Below are positions 8,640-17,042 of a stretch of DNA of 64,000 nucleotides, piece after piece. The first letter of the stretch is position 1. Every line of letters starts with the position of its first letter. The position numbers were made by a program, and so were the translations under genes. Under the pieces are notes generated by a model that worked only from the letters and a program-made list of their open reading frames with translations, did not search any database and was not told where the DNA came from. Origin of the DNA: Bacteroidetes bacterium UBA7662. Its GTDB lineage: Bacteria > Bacteroidota > Bacteroidia > UBA7662. The stretch covers positions 72,379-136,378 of the forward strand of contig DLHS01000014.1 in assembly GCA_002483345.1 (NCBI GenBank), in the 5' to 3' direction.

Positions 8640-10697
8640 ATGGATCATAAACATCATAATCATACACACGAAGATCACAAGCATAGTCATGAACACCATG
8701 ACCATAGTAATCATAATAATGGGCATGAATCTCATGACCATCACCAGGGACATCATGCCCACATGATTGAAGATTTCAAGAAACGCTTCTGGGTTTCTTT
8801 GGTCATCACACTACCCATCATTGTCCTTGCCCCAATGATTCAGGAATTAATTGGGTATCAACTTCGATTCAACGGAGACCGATATGTTCAGTTTGTTCTT
8901 TCCTCTATCATTTTCTTTTATGGTGGTTGGCCTTTTTTGAAAGGAATGGCTGATGAGATAAAAAAGAAAGCTCCCGGAATGATGACGCTGATTGCTTTGG
9001 CTATTTCAGTCGCCTATTTCTACAGTTCGGCAGTGGTATTTGGACTCGATGGTAAAATATTCTTTTGGGAACTCGCCAGCTTAATAGTCATAATGCTTTT
9101 GGGGCATTGGATAGAAATGAAGTCCATAATGGGTGCTTCCAATGCTTTACAGGAACTCGCCAAAATGATGCCTTCAACCGCTCGAAGAATAAATGAAGAT
9201 GGCAAACATGAAGATGTACCAATTGCTGATTTAAAAAGCAATGACATCATTTTGGTGCGACCGGGAGAAAAAGTACCTGCCGATGGCACTGTCATGGAAG
9301 GCGAAAGCCATGTCAATGAATCAATGCTTACAGGAGAATCAAAACCTGTAACCAAACATAGAAACGATCAGGTTATTGGTGGTTCGGTCAATGACAATGG
9401 CACACTTAAAATCAAAGTCAGGCACACTGGAGAAGACTCATACCTTTCAAAGGTTATAGGTATGGTGAAGGAAGCTCAGGCAACCAAATCTAAAACTCAA
9501 AATCTGGCAGATAAAGCCGCTGCATGGTTATTCTACATCGCTTTAGGAGCAGGTATTACCACACTTGTAGTATGGTTAAGCCTCGGTAAAGACTTTGAAT
9601 ATGCTTTAGAACGCATGGTAACAGTCATGATCATCTCATGTCCTCATGCTCTGGGTTTAGCTGTTCCTCTGGTAGTGGCCATTTCCACTGCTGTTTCTGC
9701 TAAAAACGGATTATTGATCAGAAACCGAACTGCCTTTGAAAATGCACGCAAAATTACAGCCATCATTTTTGACAAAACAGGTACGTTAACGAAAGGTGAA
9801 TTTGGGGTAACACGCTTTAAAAGTACTTTAGACAAGTACTCGGACAATGAATTACTTCAAATTGCTGCGTCCATAGAAAATAGTTCTGAGCATCCTATTG
9901 CGGCAGGTATCGTTCGTAAAGCAAAAGCAAATGATTTGGCTTTACAAGAGCCTGAGAACTTCCAAAATATTACCGGAAAAGGAATCAAGGCAAACTTAAA
10001 GGGACAGGAAATCAAAATTGTTAGTCCGGGAATGCTTAAAGAGCAGGGAATTGACACTCCATCTGATGCTTTTAAAACAGAGGATGAAACGGTGGTATTT
10101 GTTTTGATTGACAATTCATTGGCAGGGTACATTGCCCTTGCAGACGAAATCCGACCGGAATCTTTATCCGCAATCAATACGCTAAAAGAAAGAGGGATAA
10201 AAGTTTACATGGCTACAGGCGACAATCAGCAAGTGGCAAAAGCAGTAAGCCAACAGCTTTCCTTAAATGATTTCTATGCAGAAGTATTGCCCGAAGATAA
10301 GCAACGAATTATCAAGGAGCTTCAAGTAAAGGGAGAGTTTGTAGCTATGACTGGTGATGGTGTCAATGATGCTCCTGCTCTTGCCCAAGCCAATGTAGGT
10401 ATTGCCGTAGGTTCCGGAACTGATGTAGCTGCCGAAACGGCTGATATTGTTTTGGTCAACAGTAACCCAAAAGACATTGCCAATTTGATTCTTTTCGGTG
10501 CTGCTACCTACAAAAAAATGGTGCAAAACTTATGGTGGGCAGCAGGTTACAACATTGTAGCCGTTCCTTTAGCGGCTGGTGTTTTGGCAGGTGCTGGCAT
10601 TATTCTTAGCCCTGCCATCGGTGCAGTTCTAATGAGCTTGAGTACAGTAATCGTTGCTTTTAATGCACAATTGTTAAAAAGACAAATCAAGAAATAA
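8640..10697 (+). CDS. copB: CopB-type (CPH) copper/silver P-type ATPase
   Basis: A 685-residue P1B-type ATPase. The first 42 residues are extremely His-rich and replace the usual CxxC HMA domains. Membrane motif SCPHALGLAVPLV (C334-P-H) places it in the P1B-3 (CopB-like) class; the phosphorylated Asp is D378 in DKTGT, with TGESKPV in the actuator domain, SSEHPIAAG as the nucleotide-domain HP motif, and GDGVNDAPALAQANVG as the hinge. It exports copper or silver from the cytoplasm to the periplasm, where the RND system can take over. It lies two bases downstream of the TolC-type gene and one base upstream of the adaptor gene. Confidence 0.95.
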   Translation: MDHKHHNHTHEDHKHSHEHHDHSNHNNGHESHDHHQGHHAHMIEDFKKRFWVSLVITLPIIVLAPMIQELIGYQLRFNGDRYVQFVLSSIIFFYGGWPFLKGMADEIKKKAPGMMTLIALAISVAYFYSSAVVFGLDGKIFFWELASLIVIMLLGHWIEMKSIMGASNALQELAKMMPSTARRINEDGKHEDVPIADLKSNDIILVRPGEKVPADGTVMEGESHVNESMLTGESKPVTKHRNDQVIGGSVNDNGTLKIKVRHTGEDSYLSKVIGMVKEAQATKSKTQNLADKAAAWLFYIALGAGITTLVVWLSLGKDFEYALERMVTVMIISCPHALGLAVPLVVAISTAVSAKNGLLIRNRTAFENARKITAIIFDKTGTLTKGEFGVTRFKSTLDKYSDNELLQIAASIENSSEHPIAAGIVRKAKANDLALQEPENFQNITGKGIKANLKGQEIKIVSPGMLKEQGIDTPSDAFKTEDETVVFVLIDNSLAGYIALADEIRPESLSAINTLKERGIKVYMATGDNQQVAKAVSQQLSLNDFYAEVLPEDKQRIIKELQVKGEFVAMTGDGVNDAPALAQANVGIAVGSGTDVAAETADIVLVNSNPKDIANLILFGAATYKKMVQNLWWAAGYNIVAVPLAAGVLAGAGIILSPAIGAVLMSLSTVIVAFNAQLLKRQIKK

Positions 10698-10698
10698 G

Positions 10699-12477
10699 AT
10701 GAAAAATATAAATAAAACAACAGTAATCATTGCCATTAGTACCCTCATCATAGGCTTGCTATTTGGTTGGTTAATATTTGGTAGATCCAATGAAAACCAA
10801 ACGGATGAACATAAGCACCCTGCTTTGGCCGATTCTGAATCAATTTGGACATGCTCTATGCATCCACAGATCAGGAAGAGTGAACCCGGTGATTGTCCTA
10901 TTTGCGGTATGGACTTGATTCCTTTGGAATCAACTGATGATGAATTAGACCCTATGGCAGTGAGCATGTCACCTACAGCCATGCAGTTGGCACAAGTTCA
11001 AACTATGGTGGTTGATAAGGGTAAGACTGATAAATCAATACGTCTGAATGGAAAAGTACAGGCAGATGAACGTTTGCTATCTACCCAATCTTCACACATC
11101 CCAGGCAGGATTGAAAAGCTTTCAGTCAATTTCACAGGAGAATTTGTGTCGGCAGGTCAGGTTTTGGCATATGTGTATTCCCCTGAATTGGTGACTGCAC
11201 AAGAAGAATTGTTTGAAGCCAAAAAAATAAAAGAAACACAGCCTGCATTGTTTAATGCTGCCAAAGAAAAATTGAAAAACTGGAAACTCACAGACAAACA
11301 GATTGACCAGATAGTCGCTTCAAATAAGACCATAGAACAGTTTCCAATTCTCGCCAATGTTTCAGGATATGTAACTAAAAAAATGGTCAATCTGGGTGAC
11401 TATATCAGACAAGGTGAAGCCTTATATGAAATAGCAGACTTATCTAAAGTATGGGTGCTTTTTGATGTGTATGAGTCAGACATGACATGGGTTAACAAAG
11501 GTGATGCGGTGATATACACAGTGCAATCAATACCCGGTAAAACATTTAAAGGAAAAATTAGCTACATCGATCCTGTGATCGATCCAAAAACTAGAGTAGC
11601 AAAAGCAAGACTTGAAGCAACAAACAAAGGTTTAATGCTCAAACCAGAAATGTTCACAACTGGAACGATAGAAGCAAAAACCAATACCAATTATACATCC
11701 TTAACTGTTCCTAAAACTGCTGTAATGTGGACGGGCAAACGCTCAGTAGTTTATGTGATGCAAATGTCAGCTCAAGGTGTCAGTTTCATCATGCGAGAAG
11801 TGGTTCTGGGTCCAGAATTAGGAGAAAGTTATGTTATTGAAGATGGCTTGCAGCCTGGTGAAGAAATTGCAGTCAATGGCACCTTTAGTATTGATGCAGC
11901 AGCACAATTGGCAGGTAAACCAAGTATGATGAACCCAGATGGTGGAGTAGCCATGACTGGCCACAACCACGGAGGCAATACCAATACAAATATGGAAGCC
12001 ATGCCTGTTTCATCCAAAAAAACAACAATATCAGATGATGCCAAAAAGTCTTTACAACCGCTTTTTGACAACTACTTCAAATTGAAGGATGCGTTGGCAA
12101 GTGATGATTTTGAAGATGCTAAAGCATCGGGAGTAGCTATGAACAACTCCTTAGGAAAGATTGATATGAACCTTTTTAAAGGAGATGCACACTCTTTATG
12201 GATGCAACAATCCACTGCATTAAAACCTAGTTTACAGCATATTGAACATCTCGGTGACATCAAAGCAATTAGAGGAAAGTTCATCAGCATATCCAATTTA
12301 ATGATTGCAATAGCAGAATCTTTTGCCCCATTATCCACTGCTATTTATATTCAGAATTGCCCTATGGCAGACTCTAACAAAGGAGCAGATTGGTTGAGTC
12401 TGGATAAAGAAATTCAAAATCCATATTTCGGAGAGTCAATGCTTTCTTGTGGCGAAAACACCAAAACAATAAAATGA
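10699..12477 (+). CDS. cusB: CusB-type RND periplasmic adaptor with DUF3347 tail
   Basis: A 592-residue protein with an N-terminal membrane anchor (about 9-29). Next is a heavy-metal-binding domain (TCSMHP, then CPICGMDLIPL), then the membrane-fusion barrel-sandwich and beta-barrel domains (GRIEKLSVNFTGEFVSAGQ; ADLSKVWVLFDVYESD). The last 140 residues are a DUF3347 domain ending in NCPMA and MLSCGEN, a putative copper-binding unit. It links the inner-membrane pump to the outer-membrane channel and may hand metal over. Its stop overlaps a small ORF at 12474. Confidence 0.93.
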   Translation: MKNINKTTVIIAISTLIIGLLFGWLIFGRSNENQTDEHKHPALADSESIWTCSMHPQIRKSEPGDCPICGMDLIPLESTDDELDPMAVSMSPTAMQLAQVQTMVVDKGKTDKSIRLNGKVQADERLLSTQSSHIPGRIEKLSVNFTGEFVSAGQVLAYVYSPELVTAQEELFEAKKIKETQPALFNAAKEKLKNWKLTDKQIDQIVASNKTIEQFPILANVSGYVTKKMVNLGDYIRQGEALYEIADLSKVWVLFDVYESDMTWVNKGDAVIYTVQSIPGKTFKGKISYIDPVIDPKTRVAKARLEATNKGLMLKPEMFTTGTIEAKTNTNYTSLTVPKTAVMWTGKRSVVYVMQMSAQGVSFIMREVVLGPELGESYVIEDGLQPGEEIAVNGTFSIDAAAQLAGKPSMMNPDGGVAMTGHNHGGNTNTNMEAMPVSSKKTTISDDAKKSLQPLFDNYFKLKDALASDDFEDAKASGVAMNNSLGKIDMNLFKGDAHSLWMQQSTALKPSLQHIEHLGDIKAIRGKFISISNLMIAIAESFAPLSTAIYIQNCPMADSNKGADWLSLDKEIQNPYFGESMLSCGENTKTIK

Positions 12478-12605
12478 AAGAGTGTTGCAAAATCGGAGAC
12501 AATGCACCTCCCTCAATATTTAATAAATGGGCTTCCAGAATAATATGGGGTATCATATCCTTCATCGTTCTTGGCTTATCACTAATTCAAATGTTTAACT
12601 TCTAA
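12474..12605 (+). CDS. 43-residue CC-motif single-span membrane peptide
   Basis: A short ORF beginning at an ATG that overlaps the adaptor stop (ATGA) and ending at TAA 12603-12605; 11 bases separate it from the next gene. The product begins MKECCKIGD, followed by a short soluble stretch and one hydrophobic helix (about 22-40), ending QMFNF. The vicinal cysteines next to a membrane anchor suggest soft-metal binding at the inner membrane. Support comes from the overlap, the tight operon fit and the plausible topology; its function is not known to me. Confidence 0.7.
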   Translation: MKECCKIGDNAPPSIFNKWASRIIWGIISFIVLGLSLIQMFNF

Positions 12606-12616
12606 ATTTTAACACA

Positions 12617-13234
12617 ATGAAAAAATCAAATTCAATCTTAAATCTCGCTTTAGTAGCAGGTCTCTCATTTTCGCTTCTTGCCTGCGGAAATAGTAAATCA
12701 ACCGATCATAACGATGATAATACTGAACATGATCATAGTGGTATCGATCATGCAGCCGAGCATAAAATGCCCGATGGTTCAGTTATGGAAATGAGCGAAA
12801 ACAAATCCATTTCTCAATTGATCGATCAATACCTCGCAATTAAAAATGCCTTGGTACAAGACGATTCAAAAGCTGCTGCAAGTGCGGGTCAAAAACTTGC
12901 AGAAGAGGCTTCAAGTATAGACGTTAACACTTTTGAAGTGTCCAAGCAGCCCGAGATTAAGGAAATATTGGAAGTAGTAAAAGAACATGGCGAACACATT
13001 GCTAAAAGCGAAATGGTTCATCAACGTGAGCATTTTGAAGGAATGGCAAAAGATTTCATGGACATACTTGCAATCACAGGAACGGACAGAACACTATATC
13101 AGCAGTATTGCCCAATGTACAACAAAAATAAGGGAGGGTATTGGTTGAGTGACTCCCAAGAGATCAAAAATCCATTATTTGGCAGTAAAATGCTGACTTG
13201 TGGTTCGGTGAAAGAAACCATTTCAATGAAATGA
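12617..13234 (+). CDS. DUF3347 copper-binding lipoprotein
   Basis: A 205-residue lipoprotein: signal peptide with lipobox LLAC at about 20-23, a His/Asp-rich stretch (DHNDDNTEHDHSG), then a DUF3347 domain (about 65-200) ending with YCPMYNK and MLTCGS. The same domain forms the C-terminus of the CusB-type adaptor just upstream, so the island has two copies, one fused and one free. A periplasmic or outer-membrane copper carrier feeding the efflux complex is the simplest reading. The stop overlaps the next gene start by 4 bases. Confidence 0.85.
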   Translation: MKKSNSILNLALVAGLSFSLLACGNSKSTDHNDDNTEHDHSGIDHAAEHKMPDGSVMEMSENKSISQLIDQYLAIKNALVQDDSKAAASAGQKLAEEASSIDVNTFEVSKQPEIKEILEVVKEHGEHIAKSEMVHQREHFEGMAKDFMDILAITGTDRTLYQQYCPMYNKNKGGYWLSDSQEIKNPLFGSKMLTCGSVKETISMK

Positions 13235-13692
13235 AAAAATGGCTTAAATTATCTCTATGGATAGTTTTAATTGTGTTGGTGGGGATTCAATTTGTCCCCG
13301 TCCAACGCAATGAAATAAAACCAGTTACCAATGCTGATTTTATTGAGCATTACGAGTCCCCTATTGTCATTGGAAATATTATCCGAGCATCCTGTTATGA
13401 TTGCCATAGCAACCAAACCAAATACCCATGGTACAGTAATGTTCAACCTATAGGCTTTCTTTTACAGAATCATATTTCAGAAGGAAATTCTGAATTAAAC
13501 CTATCAGAATTTGGTCTTCTATCAAATCGAATGAAACGGACAAAACTAAAATCAATTCTAAGTCAAATTGATAACGATAAAATGCCAATGCCATCCTACC
13601 TATTTCTTCATTCAGAAGCCAAACTGGATTCGCTAAAAAAAACTCTTTTGGTTAGTTACTTTGATTCAATATTAGTTGATATTGATAGGTGA
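13231..13692 (+). CDS. Heme-binding domain protein (CxxCH)
   Basis: A 153-residue protein from ATG 13231, which overlaps the DUF3347 stop; an upstream TTG start is less likely. One N-terminal membrane helix (about 5-22) precedes a Haem_bd-type domain with a single c-type heme site SCYDCHSNQTKYPWY and the family follow-up NVQP, then a C-terminal DKMPMPSY. It is anchored to the inner membrane facing the periplasm. Such proteins occur in many Bacteroidota metal and respiratory loci; an electron-transfer or metal-redox role is inferred. Confidence 0.8.
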   Translation: MKKWLKLSLWIVLIVLVGIQFVPVQRNEIKPVTNADFIEHYESPIVIGNIIRASCYDCHSNQTKYPWYSNVQPIGFLLQNHISEGNSELNLSEFGLLSNRMKRTKLKSILSQIDNDKMPMPSYLFLHSEAKLDSLKKTLLVSYFDSILVDIDR

Positions 13693-13715
13693 AAAAAAAA
13701 CCTTTGTTTTTTATA

Positions 13716-14513
13716 ATGGAAATATCTGTATTCAAAATATCACAAATGGATTGCCCTTCTGAGGAACAAATGATTCGGATGAAATTGGATGGAATAAACG
13801 AAATCAAACAACTTGAATTTGAGATACCTCAAAGGAAACTAACCATATTTCACATTGGCAATACTACGGAAATTGAAAGGATATTAGCAGAACTAAAATT
13901 AGGTTCAAAACTAATATCAAACACACAATCACAGGTAGTAATTGATGTAGAATCAGACCCAAGCAACCAACGAAAAATCCTTTGGGCTGTTCTTATCATC
14001 AATTTTGTCTTTTTTGTTCTTGAAATGCTATTCGGCTTGATTTCTAAATCTATGGGGTTGGTGGCAGATTCTTTGGATATGCTAGCAGATTCGTTAGTGT
14101 ATGCATTAAGCTTACTGGCAGTAGGTCAAACATTAATTCGTAAAAAGAAAGTAGCTAAACTAAGTGGGTACTTTCAAATGTCATTAGCTCTATTTGGTTT
14201 ATTGGAAGTCATTAGACGTTTTGTAGGATCTGATGGCATACCGATTTTTCAAAACATGATTATCATATCCTTTTTAGCTCTTTTGGCAAATTCCGTTTCA
14301 CTTTACCTGATTCAAAAGGCGAAGAGCAAAGAAGCACACATGCAAGCTTCTGCAATTTTTACTTCCAATGATATTATCATCAATTTAGGTGTAATTTTGG
14401 CTGGAGGCTTAGTCTACTATTTTGAAAGTAAAATACCTGACTTAGTTATTGGTTCTGTTGTTTTCATTATTGTATTTAGAGGAGCAACAAGGATTTTAAG
14501 ATTAGCGAAATAA
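13716..14513 (+). CDS. CDF-like cation transporter with N-terminal HMA-like domain
   Basis: A 265-residue protein from ATG 13716; a GTG at 13689 overlapping the previous stop is possible. Residues 1-70 look like a ferredoxin-fold metal domain, but with MDCPSEEQ in place of the CxxC loop. The rest is a six-helix cation-diffusion-facilitator-type membrane region with LVADSLDMLADSLVYALS (metal-site Asp residues) and a second TSNDIIINLGV motif. The expected role is proton-coupled export of divalent metal from the cytoplasm. It is the last gene before the GC-rich spacer. Confidence 0.8.
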   Translation: MEISVFKISQMDCPSEEQMIRMKLDGINEIKQLEFEIPQRKLTIFHIGNTTEIERILAELKLGSKLISNTQSQVVIDVESDPSNQRKILWAVLIINFVFFVLEMLFGLISKSMGLVADSLDMLADSLVYALSLLAVGQTLIRKKKVAKLSGYFQMSLALFGLLEVIRRFVGSDGIPIFQNMIIISFLALLANSVSLYLIQKAKSKEAHMQASAIFTSNDIIINLGVILAGGLVYYFESKIPDLVIGSVVFIIVFRGATRILRLAK

Positions 14514-14735
14514 CCCCACCCTCACCCATGTGCTTCCAGTAGGTTCATTGCATTCGTTCGTACCTCACTCTTTACATTCACCCACTTCCTGCACCACACA
14601 GCAAGAGCACTCCTTCATTCCTTTCCGTTGCACTACAATCCATTCAGTCATACACTTGCTTTTCCCAACGCACACCCCAACGCAGGTAAAGCGGTGTTCG
14701 TCAATCGTTCCGTTTTGTTCCGCAAAAACATATCT

Positions 14736-14771
14736 GCAAGGGTAAAATGTACTCCCTTCGGTCGCCCTTGC
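14736..14771. repeat. Inverted repeat GCAAGGG/CCCTTGC
   Basis: Perfect 7-bp arms with a 22-base loop that itself contains CTCCCTTCGG. The same GCAAGGG/CCCTTGC pairing recurs in the nested palindrome at 16739-16907, suggesting a common element family. Confidence 0.55.
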
Positions 14772-14788
14772 ATATACCGTTCACTTAC

Positions 14789-14824
14789 CAGGTGGTTTGT
14801 GCTCCAGTAGGTGCTCACCACCTG
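14789..14824. repeat. Inverted repeat CAGGTGGT/ACCACCTG
   Basis: Perfect 8-bp arms around a 20-base loop. It is bracketed by the direct repeat CCGTTCACTT on both sides. No T-run follows, so it is not a standard terminator. Confidence 0.55.
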
Positions 14825-14890
14825 CCGTTCACTTGTTTTGCTTCACACACTACTCTCAATCCTCACTTGCAGCTACTTCATCCCCCCAAA

Positions 14891-14935
14891 CCCCAATAAG
14901 GTGTTCGCTGTACTCACAGAAGAATTAAATTGGGG
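14891..14935. repeat. Inverted repeat CCCCAAT/ATTGGGG
   Basis: Perfect 7-bp arms with a 31-base loop, part of the repeat-laden spacer. Confidence 0.45.
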
Positions 14936-15135
14936 GTCTGTCGCTGCATGTGTTTTTGCTCGCCTGCGGGTCGCTGCGGGCTGATCGGGCTGTCATGTTT
15001 TTTGCTTTCCCCAATGTGCTTTCAGTCGCTTCGTTTCAGTCATTCGTTCCTCATTCCTTCAACTCAGCCACTTTCAGCACCGCTCACAAGCGTAGCTCTT
15101 TCACTTCACTACACGAGCCAATGCACCGTCATTCC

Positions 15136-15222
15136 GCAATCTGCCTGCAATCCTCCTCCAATGGGTTTGTACTCCAATCAAAAAATACAAACCCTACCAA
15201 AGCTATTGCAGGCAGTTATTGC
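15136..15222. repeat. Nested inverted repeat, three stacked stems
   Basis: Three stems share one axis: GCAAT/ATTGC (15136-15140 with 15218-15222), CTGCCTGCAA/TTGCAGGCAG (10 bp perfect, 15141-15150 with 15206-15215) and GGGTTTGT/ACAAACCC (8 bp perfect, 15163-15170 with 15187-15194). Such coaxial nesting is far from random and mirrors the architecture of the two longer elements downstream. Confidence 0.65.
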
Positions 15223-15457
15223 TCCATTCCTTTCCTACAATCGTTTCGTTCCGTTCAGTCGCTACCCTTGCCTTTGCCGACCCTGATGCAAAAAAACACG
15301 CCAGCCCTGCCGTAAACGGTAGGCGTCTGCCGCCCTCATTCTTCGGGCTTTTGCAGCCACCACCCTTGCTCCGCTCGCAGGCGGCTCGCAGAAATGGCTT
15401 CGCCTGGGTTTACCTGCGTTCACACACCTATCGTAATGAAGCTTATCTCTGATTGAT

Positions 15458-15481
15458 ATATTTAAGTATTTGCTTAAATAT
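15458..15481 (+). promoter_or_regulatory. ArsR-type operator O1
   Basis: ATATTTAAG and CTTAAATAT, perfect 9-bp arms with a 6-base spacer. Size, AT-rich arms and position upstream of an ArsR-family gene are those of a metalloregulator operator. A second copy with the same core and spacing lies 50 bases downstream. Confidence 0.75.
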
Positions 15482-15507
15482 TAAACTCCTTTTCCTTTCT
15501 TTGTATT

Positions 15508-15529
15508 TATTTAAGTAATCTCTTAAATA
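15508..15529 (+). promoter_or_regulatory. ArsR-type operator O2
   Basis: TATTTAAG and CTTAAATA, perfect 8-bp arms with a 6-base spacer, ending 9 bases before the ArsR start codon. It would cover the core promoter or ribosome-binding region, as expected for autorepression. Confidence 0.75.
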
Positions 15530-15538
15530 CGATTCTAT

Positions 15539-15907
15539 ATGACGAAAACTTGTATTAGGGTTTATGCTGATGAACAACAGATCAAACAGTGTAAGACAGC
15601 CATTGAAACAGTAGATGATGAAGTAATCCGAATAGCAAGGGCACTCAACCTTGCTGGTAATGAAGTGCGCCTAAAAATTCTGTTTCTATTGGACAAGGAA
15701 TCCAAAATGTGTCCATGTGATCTTAGCGATATTCTGGATATGACAGTTCCTGCAATTTCTCAGCATTTGAGAAAGCTCAAAGATGCAGGGCTGGTTGAAA
15801 CAAACAAAGTAGGTCAAACAATATTCTACTCTATTTCCGAATCCAACAACCTCATTCTAAATCCAATATTGGAGCTATTAACATCAGAAAAAGAATCAAC
15901 AATATGA
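15539..15907 (+). CDS. ArsR/SmtB-family metal-responsive repressor
   Basis: A 122-residue winged-helix repressor. The recognition helix region is TVPAISQHLRKLKDAGLV, followed by the beta-wing VGQTIFYSI. A CPCDL motif at the start of helix 3 (about 60-64) matches the thiolate metal site of ArsR/CadC-type sensors (CxCDL); a third candidate ligand is C5 near the N-terminus. Metal binding would release the two operators directly upstream and derepress this gene and the overlapping transport genes. The effector is probably Hg, Cd, Pb or As; its partner genes point to mercury. Confidence 0.9.
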   Translation: MTKTCIRVYADEQQIKQCKTAIETVDDEVIRIARALNLAGNEVRLKILFLLDKESKMCPCDLSDILDMTVPAISQHLRKLKDAGLVETNKVGQTIFYSISESNNLILNPILELLTSEKESTI

Positions 15908-16512
15908 CGAACAAGAAATCAAGCTCATTAGTAATTACAAGCGTATTGACGGCTATTAGTGCATCACTTTGTTGCATTACACCAGTGTTGGCACTACTTG
16001 CAGGTTCAAGTGGAGTAGCTGCAACATTTTCTTGGTTAGAACCTTTTCGCCCTTGGTTGATTGGAATAACAGTAGTCGTTTTAGCATTTGCATGGTATCA
16101 GAAATTGAGGCCAAGAACGGAGGAAGAAATTGCCTGCGTTTGTGATGAAGAAAAGCCCTCTTTTTGGCAGTCAAAGAAATTCCTTGGTATAGTGACGGTA
16201 TTTGCAGCGATCATGCTTGCATTCCCTTATTACTCAGATACTTTTTACCCCAAAACCAAACTATCAGAATCAGAAAATGTCAATTTCGAATCAACCTACG
16301 AAATCAATATTGTTGGAATGACCTGTACGGGATGCGAAGAACATGTAAAACTTGAAATTGGTAAGCTTCCTGGTATTTTAGGATTAGAGGTTTCTTATGA
16401 AAAAGCAAATGCAGTGGTAACGTTTGATGAATCTAAAACAGACATTGAGCAAGTAAAATCAGCTGTTAACAAAACAGGTTACAAAGTAGAATCGGTAAAC
16501 AAATCAAAATGA
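15904..16512 (+). CDS. merTP: MerT-MerP fusion, mercuric ion transporter
   Basis: A 202-residue protein whose start overlaps the repressor stop by 4 bases. Residues 1-120 form a three-helix MerT-like membrane domain with the vicinal cysteines SLCCITPVLALL in helix 1 and a cytosolic CVCDEE loop. A linker leads into a C-terminal periplasmic MerP-like HMA domain with GMTCTGCEEHVK (about 137-202). The periplasmic domain would capture Hg(II) and pass it to the membrane cysteines. No mercuric reductase (merA) is visible nearby, which is odd for an importer; a different soft metal or a distant merA is possible. Confidence 0.88.
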   Translation: MTNKKSSSLVITSVLTAISASLCCITPVLALLAGSSGVAATFSWLEPFRPWLIGITVVVLAFAWYQKLRPRTEEEIACVCDEEKPSFWQSKKFLGIVTVFAAIMLAFPYYSDTFYPKTKLSESENVNFESTYEINIVGMTCTGCEEHVKLEIGKLPGILGLEVSYEKANAVVTFDESKTDIEQVKSAVNKTGYKVESVNKSK

Positions 16513-16727
16513 GTGAAGTAGTCCTTAAATCAACAATTTCTTGTCCTAAATGTGGACATGAGAAAGAAGAAACCATGCCTACAGATGCGTGTCAGTATTT
16601 CTATGAGTGCGAAAATTGTAAGGAGATACTTAAACCGTTACAAGGTGATTGTTGCGTTTACTGCTCTTATGGTACAGTGGCTTGCCCACCAATCCAAGAA
16701 GGTGGTAACAGTTCATGCTGTAGGTAA
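16509..16727 (+). CDS. GDCCVxC-domain small protein
   Basis: A 72-residue protein overlapping merTP by 4 bases. It has a zinc-ribbon-like first half (CPKCGHEK ... YECENCKE) and the family signature GDCCVYCSYGTVACPP, in which homologues may carry selenocysteine; here it is ordinary Cys. Ten or more cysteines in so small a protein argue for a metal sink or thiol chaperone. The family is regularly found beside merTP-type genes; its mechanism is not established as far as I know. Confidence 0.88.
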   Translation: MSEVVLKSTISCPKCGHEKEETMPTDACQYFYECENCKEILKPLQGDCCVYCSYGTVACPPIQEGGNSSCCR

Positions 16728-16738
16728 ATCAGATAATA

Positions 16739-16907
16739 AATAACTCAAACATAAAGCAAAGTTACAGGCGTGCGGATGCGAGAGCTGCAAGGGTTCGCTT
16801 CGCCTGTTTGGTAAAAAAATCTCCACCCTACGGGTAGTATTTTTTTCCCACAGCCCTTGCTGCAATCGCTCCGTCCTGTATTGACAGGGCATTATGTTTA
16901 AGTTATT
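16739..16907. repeat. Nested palindromic element, copy 1 (169 bp)
   Basis: Coaxial stems: outer 16-bp arms AATAACTCAAACATAA/TTATGTTTAAGTTATT (one mismatch; 16739-16754 with 16892-16907), ACAGG/CCTGT (16764 with 16875), GCTGCAAGGG/CCCTTGCTGC (9 of 10; 16784 with 16854), AAAAAAAT/ATTTTTTT (16813 with 16839) and ACCC/GGGT at the tip. The central 33 bases are 32/33 identical to the element at 17095-17261. It begins 11 bases after the GDCCVxC stop codon. Confidence 0.75.
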
Positions 16908-17042
16908 ATTCAGAGTCCGTTTCGGCAGCCGGTGGTTGTTGGCGGGCGTTCGCACCTCAGGTCGTCCGTTCCATGCAGGCGTCCAGCGTTTCGGTATCAC
17001 TGATTATACGCTGCGTGTCTTTTGGTTCGAGTTGTGCCTTTC

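Larger units (their letters stand above)
14514..15457. other. Noncoding, GC-rich, repeat-laden spacer
   Basis: No credible gene: the short open frames here have no domain, no conserved motif and compete in several frames. Base composition differs from the flanking genes, with high C/T content on this strand. The stretch is crowded with perfect inverted repeats (listed separately at 14736, 14789, 14891 and 15136) and short direct repeats such as CCGTTCACTT (twice near 14777 and 14825) and CTCCAGTAGG. It resembles the spacer segments at 16739-17261 and separates the copper island from the mercury cassette. Confidence 0.7.

Noticed and set aside
8640..8765. His-codon-rich stretch as a DNA repeat or CRISPR-like array
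   Set aside because: It encodes the His-rich N-terminus of the CopB-type ATPase; units are irregular and in frame.
14530..15452. Several overlapping plus-strand open frames of 60-120 codons
   Set aside because: They overlap in different frames, have Ser/Phe/Pro-rich random-looking products and sit in a spacer full of inverted repeats. No family motif was recognised.
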